Shown in pieces: positions 49,301 to 61,900 of a DNA stretch of 64,000 nucleotides. The stretch is taken from the NCBI GenBank assembly GCA_904063045.1, contig CAJFCJ010000025.1, positions 868,001 through 932,000 of the forward strand, written 5' to 3'. The position numbers and the translations under genes are program-made. Under the pieces are notes generated by a model that saw only the letters and a list, made by a program, of their open reading frames with translations, did not search any database and was not told where the DNA came from. The stretch is from Dimorphilus gyrociliatus (lineage: Eukaryota; Annelida; Polychaeta; Dinophilidae). Position 1 is the stretch's first letter. Every line of letters begins with the position of its first letter.

Positions 49301-52300
49301 CGAATGAAACAATAACTTCACAATGACCAATGTCACATGAGCTTTAAATTGTTTAATGTTTCGTCATAAAGGTGAATAAATTAATTGGCTGAAACATGAG
49401 ATCAAAGAAAGAAAATAGGGAAAAGGAAAGATGAAAGTAGCATATTTTGTTTTATTAAATAAGAAAACGAAATTCTTTCTCTCTCTCTCTCTCTCTCTCT
49501 CCCTTTTTGTTTTCTTATTATTTATTGTGGTAGAAATTTGGTATGATGTCTAAATGGTAGGAAAATTAATCTTTTAAAGTTTCTGTCGCTTTAGGGCTTA
49601 TATTTTCTTTTGCTTTTGCTTTCTCTCTTTCTTTCTCCTTCTCTTTTATCTCTTTTTTTTTCGTCCTCACTTTTTCTGGTCGTTTTATAGAACGTCTCTT
49701 TTTCGGACTTGTATTCTTACTTATAAAATAATAGATAGCGTTACTAACTCCTGATGGCTTTGTTCTATTAACAATATAGTTGAATGCACACGTTAACGCT
49801 TTTGTTAACAAACTGTCAACAAAGTTGACTAAGCTTCTCTACAGAGTAATTTAATTTAGGAAATTTAACTCATCCCCTCCTCTTCCTCCTCGTCCTCTTT
49901 TCCCTATTCTCATTGTATATCTTATTTATACCAACCGATATCAACTCCATTCAGAACGTCTCCAAACTGAGGAGGAGATCTAACTTGAAAAACTCTATGA
50001 TTCAATTTCAACTTCCTTACGCAACCAATAAAACCAAATTTCATTCCAGTTCTTGAGCCAACTGCTGATAGATTCTTAAAACCTCCCAAATATAAATCTT
50101 GCTTGAACACGATTTGAGCCAGTCTCTGAAAAATTCAACGCAATCATTGTAAATAATGAAAGTACTATTCTTTATGGTGATATTTTTTCTTTTACATATA
50201 TAACTATTACAATGCTGAATATAGAATTCTCAAAAATTGCAAAGTGGCGATGACGTCAATGGGTGACTAGTGACCCATAAACTCTTAGACGTAAGACCAC
50301 TTCAAAATAGTTTATCATTTGTATTTGCAAAAGGAGTGAAAGTATTGAAAGATTCATGATTTCGAGACCAGAAGGGAATATAGAGCATTGGGTAAAATTG
50401 TAGGAAAGGGAATAGTTAACTGTCCTAAATAGGTGACACTATCATATCATACGTTATCAGATTTTTTACACAATGCTTTAGAATTGAGAAAAAATCAATC
50501 AGAAAAACGCGGTAAATTAATTCGATTCTACACACGGCTCTTTGCTGTAAAAACTGCCTTAATGTAGTTTGCTAGCCATTTGTATAATTCTCAATCTGTA
50601 TGGGCTTTATACAAATTGAATTTATTGCACAGGCAAAATTTTGCTGCCAGACTTTCTCTACTTTTTTCTTCTTTAAAGTAAAAATAAAAGTGACTACTTA
50701 CCGCCGATTCTCCGAAGGTAGCGTTTCCTCCATTTAAATATAAGGAACCAGTTCTGTAATACTTGCTAACAACAAGAGTATTCCATTCATTGATCCTCAC
50801 TTCTTCATTCGATCGAATTTTTACAGTTCCAGATCCACAATCGAATCTAAACCAATTAACGTTTTATTATTTTCTTATTTATTCACAAATATGTAAATAG
50901 CCAAATCAACTTTTCAACTACTTATTTTTTCAACTATTTAAAGGCTTATTTCGTAATTTTCCCCTCTTACTACAAGCAATAAATCTGATGATTTTTTATT
51001 GAGTCCCTATAGATATGAAAATATTCATCTATATGCAAATGATGCGTCATTTGACATCTGTAAATGGATAGATAATAATTTATTGCATTATACACAGATA
51101 AAGAAATTCGTATTGTTTGTCATTTTTGAATATATAAATATAAAATATGTAAAATATGCACTTTAAATAAATTGATATAATTTTCTATATACATTTATAT
51201 GTCTATATAAATATATATTCGATTGTAAACGTATAATGTCCCCGTAGCACTTTTTACTGCGTAGACATATCATATGTAGAGTATTTAACTATATTTCTAT
51301 TCCCTTAGCATCTATTACCTGTATTCAACGTATCCACCAATTAGAGCTACTGAGAAAAAGTCGTATTTTCCATCCGGGAATTCGGCACTATATAACAATA
51401 GGCCATTGTTGGTTTCCGGTTTGAATTCGATCTCAAATGTAAAGTCCTTATAGGAATTCCTTAGGTATAATTTTGAGAAGGTCAAGTAGCCGGATCCAAA
51501 GAACCTCGGATAAGATATATCGATTTCTATAGATAAAAGAAATCAGAGGTAATATAGACAACATTATTCGGTTTGATTGTCTTAAGTCTCCTAACTAGAT
51601 AATCTACCCAGACGCCATCTAACGTTCGTCACATCTGTCCTTGACACACTTCCCAAAGACAGGATAAAGAAAAGTAAGATCATAGGAATGACAGATACTT
51701 TAAGTAACTGAGCAGAAGAAGAGGGGGATTGAAAGGTGGTTGGACTATAAGGGTAAAAGGGTTAGAAGATATTTAAAAGGTTAAAAGTGTTGAGTGTAAC
51801 GTGGGTGAATGGAAAGATGACTGGCTGATAGGATATATATAAAAGGAAAGAATAAAGAAGAGGAAAGATTTTTAGAGAAGAAAGAAAGAAAGAAGAGAAA
51901 GTATATGGTCAGTGGTCGATTAACGATTCAAAATTTTTCCGTATTTAAAATTCCTAAAACGCTCGATTATGTTTTATCGGATACTTCAACTTGATTAATG
52001 GGGTAATCCTGATAAATAATTAAAGTTTTTAACTTAACAAAATCGTTCATTGGCAAATGAACCTCTCTCTCCCTCTCTCTCTTTCTGTCTGTCTCCCAAA
52101 AAATTGACTTTTTTTTATAATAGTTTATATTAATATAGTTTTTACAGTAGTATAACTTTGTATAGATTTGTATATTGCATAATATAAAAAATTGGAATCG
52201 TTGCTTTTGTTAGAAAGTTGAATTTTTGTAATAGAAAAAAATGTCATTAACAAAGTTATAAGCGTCAATGTAAATTCAGTATTTACTTACATTAATGGAG

Positions 52301-55300
52301 TTATTTGTGGAAAGTCTGCCCCCGCCTATCGTAATATACTATAGATTGTTCTAAGTAACCAAATTATAGGGCTATAACGGGTTTTTTTTCGTATTTTTAT
52401 TAAAAGATAAGAGAGAGGGTAGATTAAGGTTGAGAGGTTCTCGGTAGAAAGTAGAAGTATGCGAATTGTCATGCTCCTTACACATGTGCAAATAGTATTA
52501 GTATATGTATATACTATATATATACAGTATATACAATACCGTTCATATAGAATATAGCATATTGTATATATTTTTAAGATATCGATGAGTTTGGGTAAAG
52601 AAGTGGAAAGAAAAAAACATGTTGTTATACATTTCAAAACCAAAGTGAAAACAATAAAGTGCTGTTTATTTTTAATTGATTTCGCCTTTTTCGACTACAG
52701 ATTCATTATTTTAGAGAATAAATAATGCACGTGACTAATGAAGCGACCGTCCGGATAGGAGCGGTACTGCAAACAAATAGATCGCATCCTATTCGATATT
52801 TGAAAAGAAGCTGATGAATGTTTGATAGGCGGTTGTCAATCGTCTTTATGTAAACTCGTATAATGGTTCCCGGCTTTATCCCTTTGCTGATTGTTTGCTA
52901 CACGTTAAGCTTATTTCCACGGCTAATCGACTTTCTTAATTTACAAATTCATAATGCACTAAATATCTTATTGTAAACTGTTTTTTTCTCTTGAATTTTG
53001 GTGTTTTTTCCCTTTCCACTAAAGCAACAGACGACAAGAAAGAGAGGATATATCTATCTTCCTCCTACATTTCTTATAACATCAATTCCCTTCTTTTTTG
53101 TCTTGCCACTTTTCTTTCTATCGAATTACCTTTTTCCTACCATTTTAATAACTTACCAATCGATAACGCTTATTAGCGTGTACACGAGCAATTGTGGCGG
53201 TTAATACTGTATGAGCGTCACTCTACTACATTCAAACTGCTATATAAAATATTCTAAAGCATAGTAAGCGTGTGAGTTTTTGTGTTTATAAACAGCCGGT
53301 AGACTAACTAGGATATTAGATAAAGAAGAAATGTTACTTACTCTCTTCACATCTTCTACCCCAATAGCCAAATTTACAAGCACATTTTACACCATTCACC
53401 ATCTCGTCTTCAATGCATTCTCCGTGTAATGAACATTCGATTTCGATACATTTCTTGTAAATCTTTGAAATATCTTCTGTCGGAATCAGCTTAGAGTCTT
53501 GATCGGCTATTGGCTTTTCTTTCAGGGTTTTTCTTCTTCTGGACGACTTTTTCTTACCTTTTTTACCCTTTTTCTTTTTGCTTTTCTTCTTCCTACCCTT
53601 TCTATTCTTTCGTCTGTTGTATTTCCGTTTCGAGTCGCGCATCTTTTTCGTAAGGAAGTCGGAGGATGAGAACTTATGGCTGCGCTTCGAAAGTGAGTTG
53701 GAAGGTTTGGAAGAGAATTGATAAGGATCGAGAACACCAAAATCATATTCGTCGTCACTTATTGATTCGGTTGTTGGTTCCACTCGATTGATTGGTGTTG
53801 AAACTGTATTTAAGAGAATGATAGTGAAAATGAAAATCTTTGTAGACAGATTTTAGAAAAAAGGCAAAGTGACGAGGAAACTTTATGACAGTTTACTTTA
53901 TTTCAATACTTAATCTATAAATAGAAACGAACATGTCTATTAAACAAAGGCGAGAAATTAGACCGATTAGAACAATCGTTCTTCGTGCTTTGCTCTATTA
54001 AGATCATGCTTATTAGTATATTTATGCATTTTTACATTTTACAGATCATTTTGCACTTTTCAATTAATTCAAAGTGTAGTAGAATTTAAAAAAAAAACTG
54101 TTTAAAGTGGACTAAATACGTGGTTAAGAGAGAGAGAGAGAGAGAGAGAGAAAGAAAAAGAAAGAATAAGAGAAAGAGACAGGAGCAGAGAGACAGACAC
54201 AGATAGATAGATAGATAGAAAGTGAGCGAGTGAGATTTTAGATTTTCAGTAAGAATAAAATCAAAAAAGAAAACAATCTAAAAGGAAGATAACGAAAAAC
54301 TTATTTTTTCCTTTTTCACTGTTTATAACCTATAGGGTAATTGACTAGCAATAAATCTTTACAGTCCCTCAACTACCATTAACTATAAAACTTAAAATGA
54401 TTTTAGAAAAAAAGCGTCTCATCAAAGTGTCTTAGCCTGCATTAGGAAGAAAAGCGGTGTGCACTTTATAGAATTTCTAGCTAAATATAATCTTATTGAA
54501 TATTAACTCAAGAATGATACTTGGATAGGGACTTCAGTCCGCTTTGAGTCTCTATCTGATTAAATTTCCCAACCTAGATTAACCAAGACAGAAGAGGAGA
54601 CAAAAGAAAAGAAGGAAAAAAATTGTCTTCTTTATACATTAGCCCAATAAAGAATTAGCAATCAATGCTAGACATAATAAGTTATTGTAATAAAAGGAGA
54701 CGAGCAAGTGGACTCATGTAAAATGGAAAAAAAATACAGTTTGTCAACTGATCGATGTGAATGTGTATAGAGAATAATAAATTATATATGACATTATTTT
54801 TTTTAGAACTATTCGTTTTTCTTTTTTATGTCCAGATTTTTGCAGACAACCGTGTAAAAAATGGAAGATAATACTTGCGCGAAATAAGCAACGTATTGTT
54901 TATAAATAAACAAAACGTAGATATGTATATAAGATATATTAATAAAGACAGTAAATAAATATATATATATACAAATATATACAGTATATACAGTGTATGT
55001 AAAATAAAAGAAATTTATGAAAAAATGTGCCTTTGCCACTCAATTTAAGGTAATGAAAAACTGTTCAAACAATTCTATTAGTGATCATTTCAGGTGTGAA
55101 ACATAAATGAAGATTGATAGTAAAGGTTTAATCTTTTGTTTTTTTTTAAAACTTTTAGCACTTGAACACACTGCAAATTTCTCTACCTGGTAAATTAGTT
55201 TGAACAATATCGAGTATTAAACTGTCGTTTGATGGTGATTTCGATGTCGTTTCGATCGGTTTAGAAAATACTGCAAAAGCTAGCTATTTTAATTAATGTT

Positions 55301-56926
55301 CTTTTTAAAGTGTACATATATATACATTATACTGTATATACTGTATAAAAGCATATACAGTATATACACTTATATATATATATATATATATGCAGTATAT
55401 TGTATGTATTTCAATATCTATAATTGATATTTGTTGTTTTTGTTTGTTTTAGTTTTACCTGTTTCATTTATAGGTAAAATTGATGTTGACGAAACGTTTC
55501 CACTGGAATTTCCTAAGAATTTGCAACCAAAAAAATAAGATGATATATTCAAAGTCTATATATACAATATCTATAAATATTGTAAGGGCATTTAATGTCA
55601 ATATAGAGATAATTCTTAAGTTAAAACTGTAATTTTTTACCCGGGTGCCTTCCAATGATGCTACATTGATTTATTGATTATGTAATTTTTTTTCTTCCTA
55701 ATCTTCCCAAACTGTCGGGTTATTTTATTATGCGTTTAATTTCCAATAAATGTTTTATCAATTAAATCTAGATTAAATTTCAAAGCATTTGGTCTTGTTC
55801 TCAGGATTGAGTAAGTAATCAAACATATTCAAATAGGATTACCAATAAAAAGAGTTGTGTTTGGTGAAACTAAAACCTCTCTTATATATATAAAGGATTA
55901 TCGAATTAATCTATTAAACTCTGAAGGATTGATAGTTTTTACATTGTCGAAAAGAGAATATTAAGATTGAAAAAAAAACAAACAACCCCTGAAATCTCCA
56001 AAGAGTCCTGGGGAGGGGGCGAAAAAACTTGATAAAAATCTTACAGAGTTTACGGAGAGGAAAGACTGCAAATGTTTGCAGTCGAAACATCGCTCATCGT
56101 CTTCATTTCCTCTCCGTCTTTTCGAGGTTTTCTTTTCTAAAATTGATTTGATAAATGGTCTATGACGTTTTTTGGCGTGTGAAAACGATGGAATTCCGTG
56201 ACACGAAAGAATTATTTTTAATTTTTATTTGTTTTTTATTTCATTTTTTCCTTATTTTCTCACTTTTTTTTATATATTTCGATTTTTTTAAGCGGGAGAG
56301 AAATAGGCTAAATTGATGAGGGAATAAATTGGGTAGTTTTATCGAATCTTTGAGAATTGCTTCTATGACCATCGTGGGAATAGACTTTGAAAATGGCTCA
56401 CATTTTTTTTAGGACAAAACCTCGAAAAATATCGATTTTATTTGCATTTTTTTTTTTAAATAAATTATTCCCTAGCCTTGTACTATATATATATATTAGG
56501 CTTAGTTGGGCATTGATTGACCCTCAATAAATCCATTAGCAATTGGTTGGTGGATTGTTCAAGTAGCGCTTGAATCTCGCTCTGTTACAAGAACAGTTAG
56601 GAGAAGAGAGTCAAGGTTTATCTACTTATTGAATAGCAATTGACTGTATATTTATATTAAGGAGTGATAAATCTTCTTTCGTTTAAGGGGTTTCTTATAA
56701 AAAATAAAGAGAGAGAAAAAATGATGTAGGCATAGGAGTCTACGATGTTACTTGTCATATTCTTTATGTATAAATATATACAGTATAATGCAAAAGATTG
56801 CACATCATATTAAAGATCTAATGGCAAAAGTCATATTACGCTTATATTTGTATCTCTCTATCTGCCTCAATCTCACTAACTTACATACAGACAAATATGT
56901 TCATGTGAATATGTGCACGCATGCTT

Positions 56927-56982
<56 letters not shown>

Positions 56983-58902
56983 TCTATTTCTTTATCTTGT
57001 TCTTATTCGCTAATTATTTTCACTATAGATTAAAAATCGTTTTATAATGAATAGAGTACATTCTATGGCTTATAAAATATAAGACTGTACTGAAGTTTAT
57101 ATTCTATTTATGTCTTTTTTCTAACAATTTCTAAGGGTTCATTCGTTGCATTCTTATATTGTGTTTTAATTTCAAAAGTCAAATACCAACCTTTACAGTC
57201 GATTCCATTTTCAATTAATTCATAATTATCGAAACATTGACACTCGTAAAAGTTATCTCCAACATCGTTACACTCCTGTTCGCATATATTCCCAGCATTG
57301 CAGTCGCCTGTATAAAAAAGAAAAAGAAGAGTGCACAATCTATAAGTATAGATATACTGTAGTAGACAAATTTCGTTATTTACTTTTTGTAGTATTGCAG
57401 TGTATAGCCATAAAAAAACAATTGTTACAAATAAAAAAGAGTATATATTTTATAGAGATAATATAATTAATCCTACTAGAAAATTACGGATACGAAGTAA
57501 AAGGAAAAATTGTCACGAACTTGACTGGATAGAAATTAGATTCTGTTATATTATTCATTTCCTAGCTTATCGACCTACTCGAAACTGATCGATAACTGAC
57601 TATTGAATTGATTCTGGCAAATTGAGCAGAGATGTGTCTGGTATAAGACCTACGTAATTGATTGCTTTCAAAGAGGTAAAAGGGTAAAAAGCTTACGATG
57701 TATTACGAGAGTTTGTGTATATTTTAGTAATAATCTTTTTTTGAAGAGAAGGAGGAAGAGAGAGAGAGAGAAAGAGCAAATAAATAATCTCATGGAATAG
57801 CGTATAAACTGCTTATCAGATATTTGTTAAATTACAAAAAATAACATTTAATAAAAAATGTTTCTCATCACAGATAACATTGAAAAAGGGAATAACGTGA
57901 TTTATAAGAAATGTGACAGATAAATAGAATTATTCTCTTTTTCTCTCTCTTCCTCCTACTCTCTCTTTCGTGCGCTTTTCTACTTTTTCAACTGTCTAGT
58001 AATTGAAATTGATCAATTCTCTTAAATGGCGAATCTTTCAACCATTTTTTTCATTTATTATAAAACGAACAGTAAAACTCAAATTACTTTTAAAGAGACA
58101 TTAATTTGTTAAAATGTATTTAAAAATACATAAAAACGTGAAAATCGTATTAAATTAATATTGATAACTGTTGCATACTATTCGATAAACGTGTTAATTT
58201 GTATTTTCACATCATTAGGCCTATATCTTTCTTTTTTTTTAACTAAAGTAATTAACGACAACTGCCTTGTCTATTTCAACGCAAAATCAAATATAATTGG
58301 TTAGATAGAACTAAGCTATTCAATATAGTTAATTGCATTACAAGTACCTTTATCTTTGACGAATTGACAACTTGAAGATAATTAAGGAAAAGTTTTTATT
58401 GGGTTGATTTATGATTCTTTTTCCTCTTCTCTTCGATCAATCTATCTATATGTTTTTTCCACTTCCATCTCAAATACATACATAGATACGTACATACATA
58501 ATATACATGCGTATACTTTATGACTATCCATTAAAATAACGTTCTTTTTCTCTATCTCTTCTTAAATATGCATAGAGAAGTATTGGTTGACAAAATCATT
58601 AGTCTCGCTCAAATAGTCGAGATTATTAATAAGTTATGTCCACGATATAGAGGAGATTTGAGAGGGAAAGAAAAAGGGAGAGGGCGAGAGAGGAAGGGGA
58701 AGAGAGGAAGGAAGAAAGAAACAATGAATACGGGTAGTAAAGATAATTAAGTGCGATCAAGTAATAAAAACTTTATGTTTTTTTTAAAAAATAGAAAATA
58801 TAATGAAACTAGGGTTTACTTACCCGGAAACTGTCTGTTTGCTGAAGACAAAAAACAGGCAACGAAGACGATGAGGATAAATAAAAGTTTATTTGCCTTC
58901 AT
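46343..58902 (-). CDS. Secreted EGF/laminin-G matrix protein, pikachurin/agrin-like, 17 exons
   Basis: Exons on the minus strand: 58902-58824, 57307-57191, 55512-55459, 55270-55187, 53803-53342, 51526-51319, 50846-50702, 50125-49936, 48672-48547, 48486-48252, 48074-47846, 47735-47599, 47481-47438, 47258-47180, 47112-46885, 46813-46710, 46515-46343. They give 897 residues in one frame. The order is signal peptide (1 to about 20), EGF (28-65), a Ser/Thr linker with NSS and NET sites, an acidic then very basic block (164-208), EGF (229-264), LamG1 (266-440), EGF (447-488), LamG2 (489-643), EGF (about 668-703), LamG3 (704-897). Typical LamG signs are FFGSGYL, NGLLLY, DFISLALLKGYLEFRFDLG, KWHKVRAIR and late Cys pairs. 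The alternating EGF-LamG triplet equals the C-terminal half of pikachurin and resembles agrin and perlecan, but no FN3 or other N-terminal domains were found. Binding to dystroglycan or heparan sulphate is inferred from the family. Missed small exons in the large introns are possible. Confidence 0.87.
49042..49068. repeat. (GA)n microsatellite in LamG gene intron
   Basis: A pure GA run in the intron between LamG1 and the third EGF exon. A (CT)n tract at 49477-49502 lies in the same intron. Confidence 0.85.
56930..56979. repeat. (CT)n microsatellite
   Basis: The longest CT run of the window, about 24 units, lies in the LamG gene intron after the first EGF exon. The Ser-Leu open frame over it is an artefact. 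Confidence 0.92.
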
Positions 58903-61900
58903 TCTTTTCTAAATCTGAGGGAAGAATATCCGGCAGTGTCGTATTGCATGCTGCGACGCAGCTATGTGACGAGTTTATTCAGCAAACGCTTCATGATTTC
59001 GACTCTCCTCTTTAACCGTTTTCAAAGCGACATCTAATGGTTTGCTAACATCGCCCTCTAGAGGGATATTCTATAGCCCGCTTTTACATTTCAATAAACC
59101 ACTTCAAACATAAATTAATATTCGGTTACGTTTGAAAAATGAAAACTTATATAAACTCCCAAGATAAATTTTCCTTTTTAATTCAATCCATATTTGCTAA
59201 GAAGAACGCTTTTTCTTTCCTACTCTTACTGTACTGAATGCTAGAACCTACCCAGCCGAGTATACAGTATAACTTCAACATCCATTCAAGCAGGGAGAAT
59301 GTTTCCTTATCTTTCTATTTATCTCCTTAAAACAAAGAGAACACAAGTGAAATGAGAATAGATTGTAATGAAGAAAAGATATCGATAAACAGTCATTATT
59401 TTTATAATAATTATAACTATTATTATAAATATTCCAGTTTCTATCGAGCTTAATATTGTTCTTTGAAAGACTAGTGAAAAAGTAATAGAGAAAACAGAGT
59501 GAGTTAGATGAAGAAGAAGAAGAAGAAGAAGAAGAGAGAAAGAGAGACAGAGACGGAGATAGAAAAGCGAAATAAATCGATTTACTCTTATAAAATACAT
59601 CGTTAAAATCTTTTACCGATTTGTATTGGTAATAAATTTCTTTCAGTCAATGTTTTCTTAAACACGTTACGCTTTCAACTCATCATCCCTTTATTATATT
59701 TAATGTTATACTAAAGAAATAAAGAATTGTGACTTGTTGTATGAAAATGTTAATTGCTATCATTTCCTTTTCTTAAACGTCACTTCTGCTTTCTTTAAAA
59801 AAGGAATTTTCCCTCGCAATTGTTAATACTTGTGCTATTAGAAAATCCAATTTTATTAGACGTCGCCGATTTCCGCTGAAAAATTGATATTTAATATTAT
59901 ATTTATAGTTTTTTATATTAAACAGTACCCTCTTACTTCTCTTTTATAACCATATGAATAATTTCTTTCTCTTTTTAGACGCTCTAGACGCTCCAATTAA
60001 CAAGTTCATTTTTTTTATTCGTTTTCTCATCTTTTCTGGCGGCGGAACTATCAAAGACTACTGCCATCTTGCGGAGTTTATATCGTAACTCTTCCAGCTC
60101 GTAAAATTATTTTTCATTGTAATAATGGAAAAGGGGAAATGGCAGAACGTTAGACTATACAGTATATAAATATATCAATGTTTCGCTATTGTTTAGATCT
60201 ATTGCTCAGTTTGATACATTTTGCCAATCTCCTAACGTTTCTTTGACAAACTGATCATATAGTACGCGCTTCAGAATATCTTTTGGCTTCAAATTGAAAG
60301 TCTTCTTTGCCTATACCATTGCTTTCTCTTCCTCTTTCACCTTTACATTCGTTTTGTTTTCGTTGTTTTTATTACGCTGTATTGGAGTAATATATCATAT
60401 CCTTAAGTGCTATTTGCGTAATAATAAGCAGTTACGAGTAAACACAAGAAGAATTATTGAACGTATTCAATAGTTACGGTTAAAACTGAAAGAAGTTCCT
60501 TAATATTCTCTTGGAAGTTTCTTTAATATTATCATTGTTTTTATTGAATTAATGAAATATCTATAGATTTTTCCGCAATTGTTAGACAACATTTGATTGA
60601 AAAACGAAATAATCTATACATTTGCTTCAACATATCTATTGTATCAGTAATTTCTCTTTATGATTGATTTTAATTAAATTCCTTATTCTACTCTTGGGAA
60701 TAGATTTTCTCTAATTTATAAATGTTTATCTAAAAATCTGAATGAATAAGTTAATGAAATATAAATAGGAAGTAAGTTTTTCTCATGTTTTTCTCTCCTT
60801 TCCAATGTATTTCAATGTTAATTGGATAGAAATAGAGTCGAATAACTTATCTTAAAAGAAGTTAACTATCACAGGTAAAAGTACTTTCGACTTCTCTGGC
60901 CTTAGTTTCAACAGATTCAATATTTTAGCTAAAATATCCTAGTCTTTTTAAACAAGTCCTACAAACCGGTAATAAACTCTTAAAGAGTATTTATCTTTAT
61001 CTTGTCCTTGATTTGGACTGATTGGTTGTTTTCTAACACATATAAAAAAACTCTACATGGGACTTCCTTCTTCCCCCTTTTTCTGAGAATCGTTCGAGAG
61101 GCGAGTAAACAATTTATCCTTTTCCTACAATCCCCTAGATGGCGCAAAATATATATACTAAACATTTATATACAGTATATACTGTATATATACATTGATG
61201 GTAAAATATTTGCTAAGTGACAGTTATAATGTATAGTCTACCAATGAAAAACTAAGATTCAATGATAATTATACAGCTCAATTGCATGATACAAAAATCC
61301 GTCTATACTAAAAAACGGAAACAGGTTGTCTGAGTTTGATTGGTGCGGTCTTTAACCCTGACTAAAAGAGAGGAGGTCTAAAAGGTTCCAACTTGTTAAA
61401 AGTTATAGAAAAGGGAACTTTTACTATAGAAAAACTATTGAAAGATTAAAAGAATACTGCACAAATAAATCTTAAAGTTTGTTTTTTTAAAGAAACAAAA
61501 AGGAAATAAAAGAAAACACTATCGTAGTGTTGACTATGTTATTATTGAATTTTGACTATACACTTTATCATTAATTTCCAAGTTGTCTCCGACAAGTTAG
61601 AGGTATTTGAACTTTCTTCCAAGCTTACGTCATCGTGCGTTCATTTCAATTCATCATACAGTCGTACCCGATTGAATTTCAACTTTGTAATTTTCACTAT
61701 TTGCTAATGGCGGAAGTTCTTTAGCAATTCCCGGATGAGGTTTCGTATCCGTTTTATCCTCGAAATATACGTTATGTTCTTTAAAGTCCTTTTTCCTTTT
61801 TTAATACTAAATAATCTCTATGTTGGTCATTTATGTTTCCACAATTGTCTTTTATTAGTTTATTCAATTTATAAGCATTTTCCTTTCGTGCTTTATTGTT

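Noticed and set aside
49566-49811. 81-residue Lys/Glu-rich open frame on the minus strand in the intron between LamG1 and the next EGF exon
   Set aside because: It lies on the gene's own strand, but the flanking exons already join in frame, there is no convincing acceptor/donor pair in phase 1, and the text comes from a CTTT-rich low-complexity tract. It could still be checked with transcripts.
56752-57033. Open frame ending in Ser-Leu repeats (similar ones at 13880, 32759, 45772 and 48916)
   Set aside because: These are translations of (CT)n or (GA)n microsatellites.
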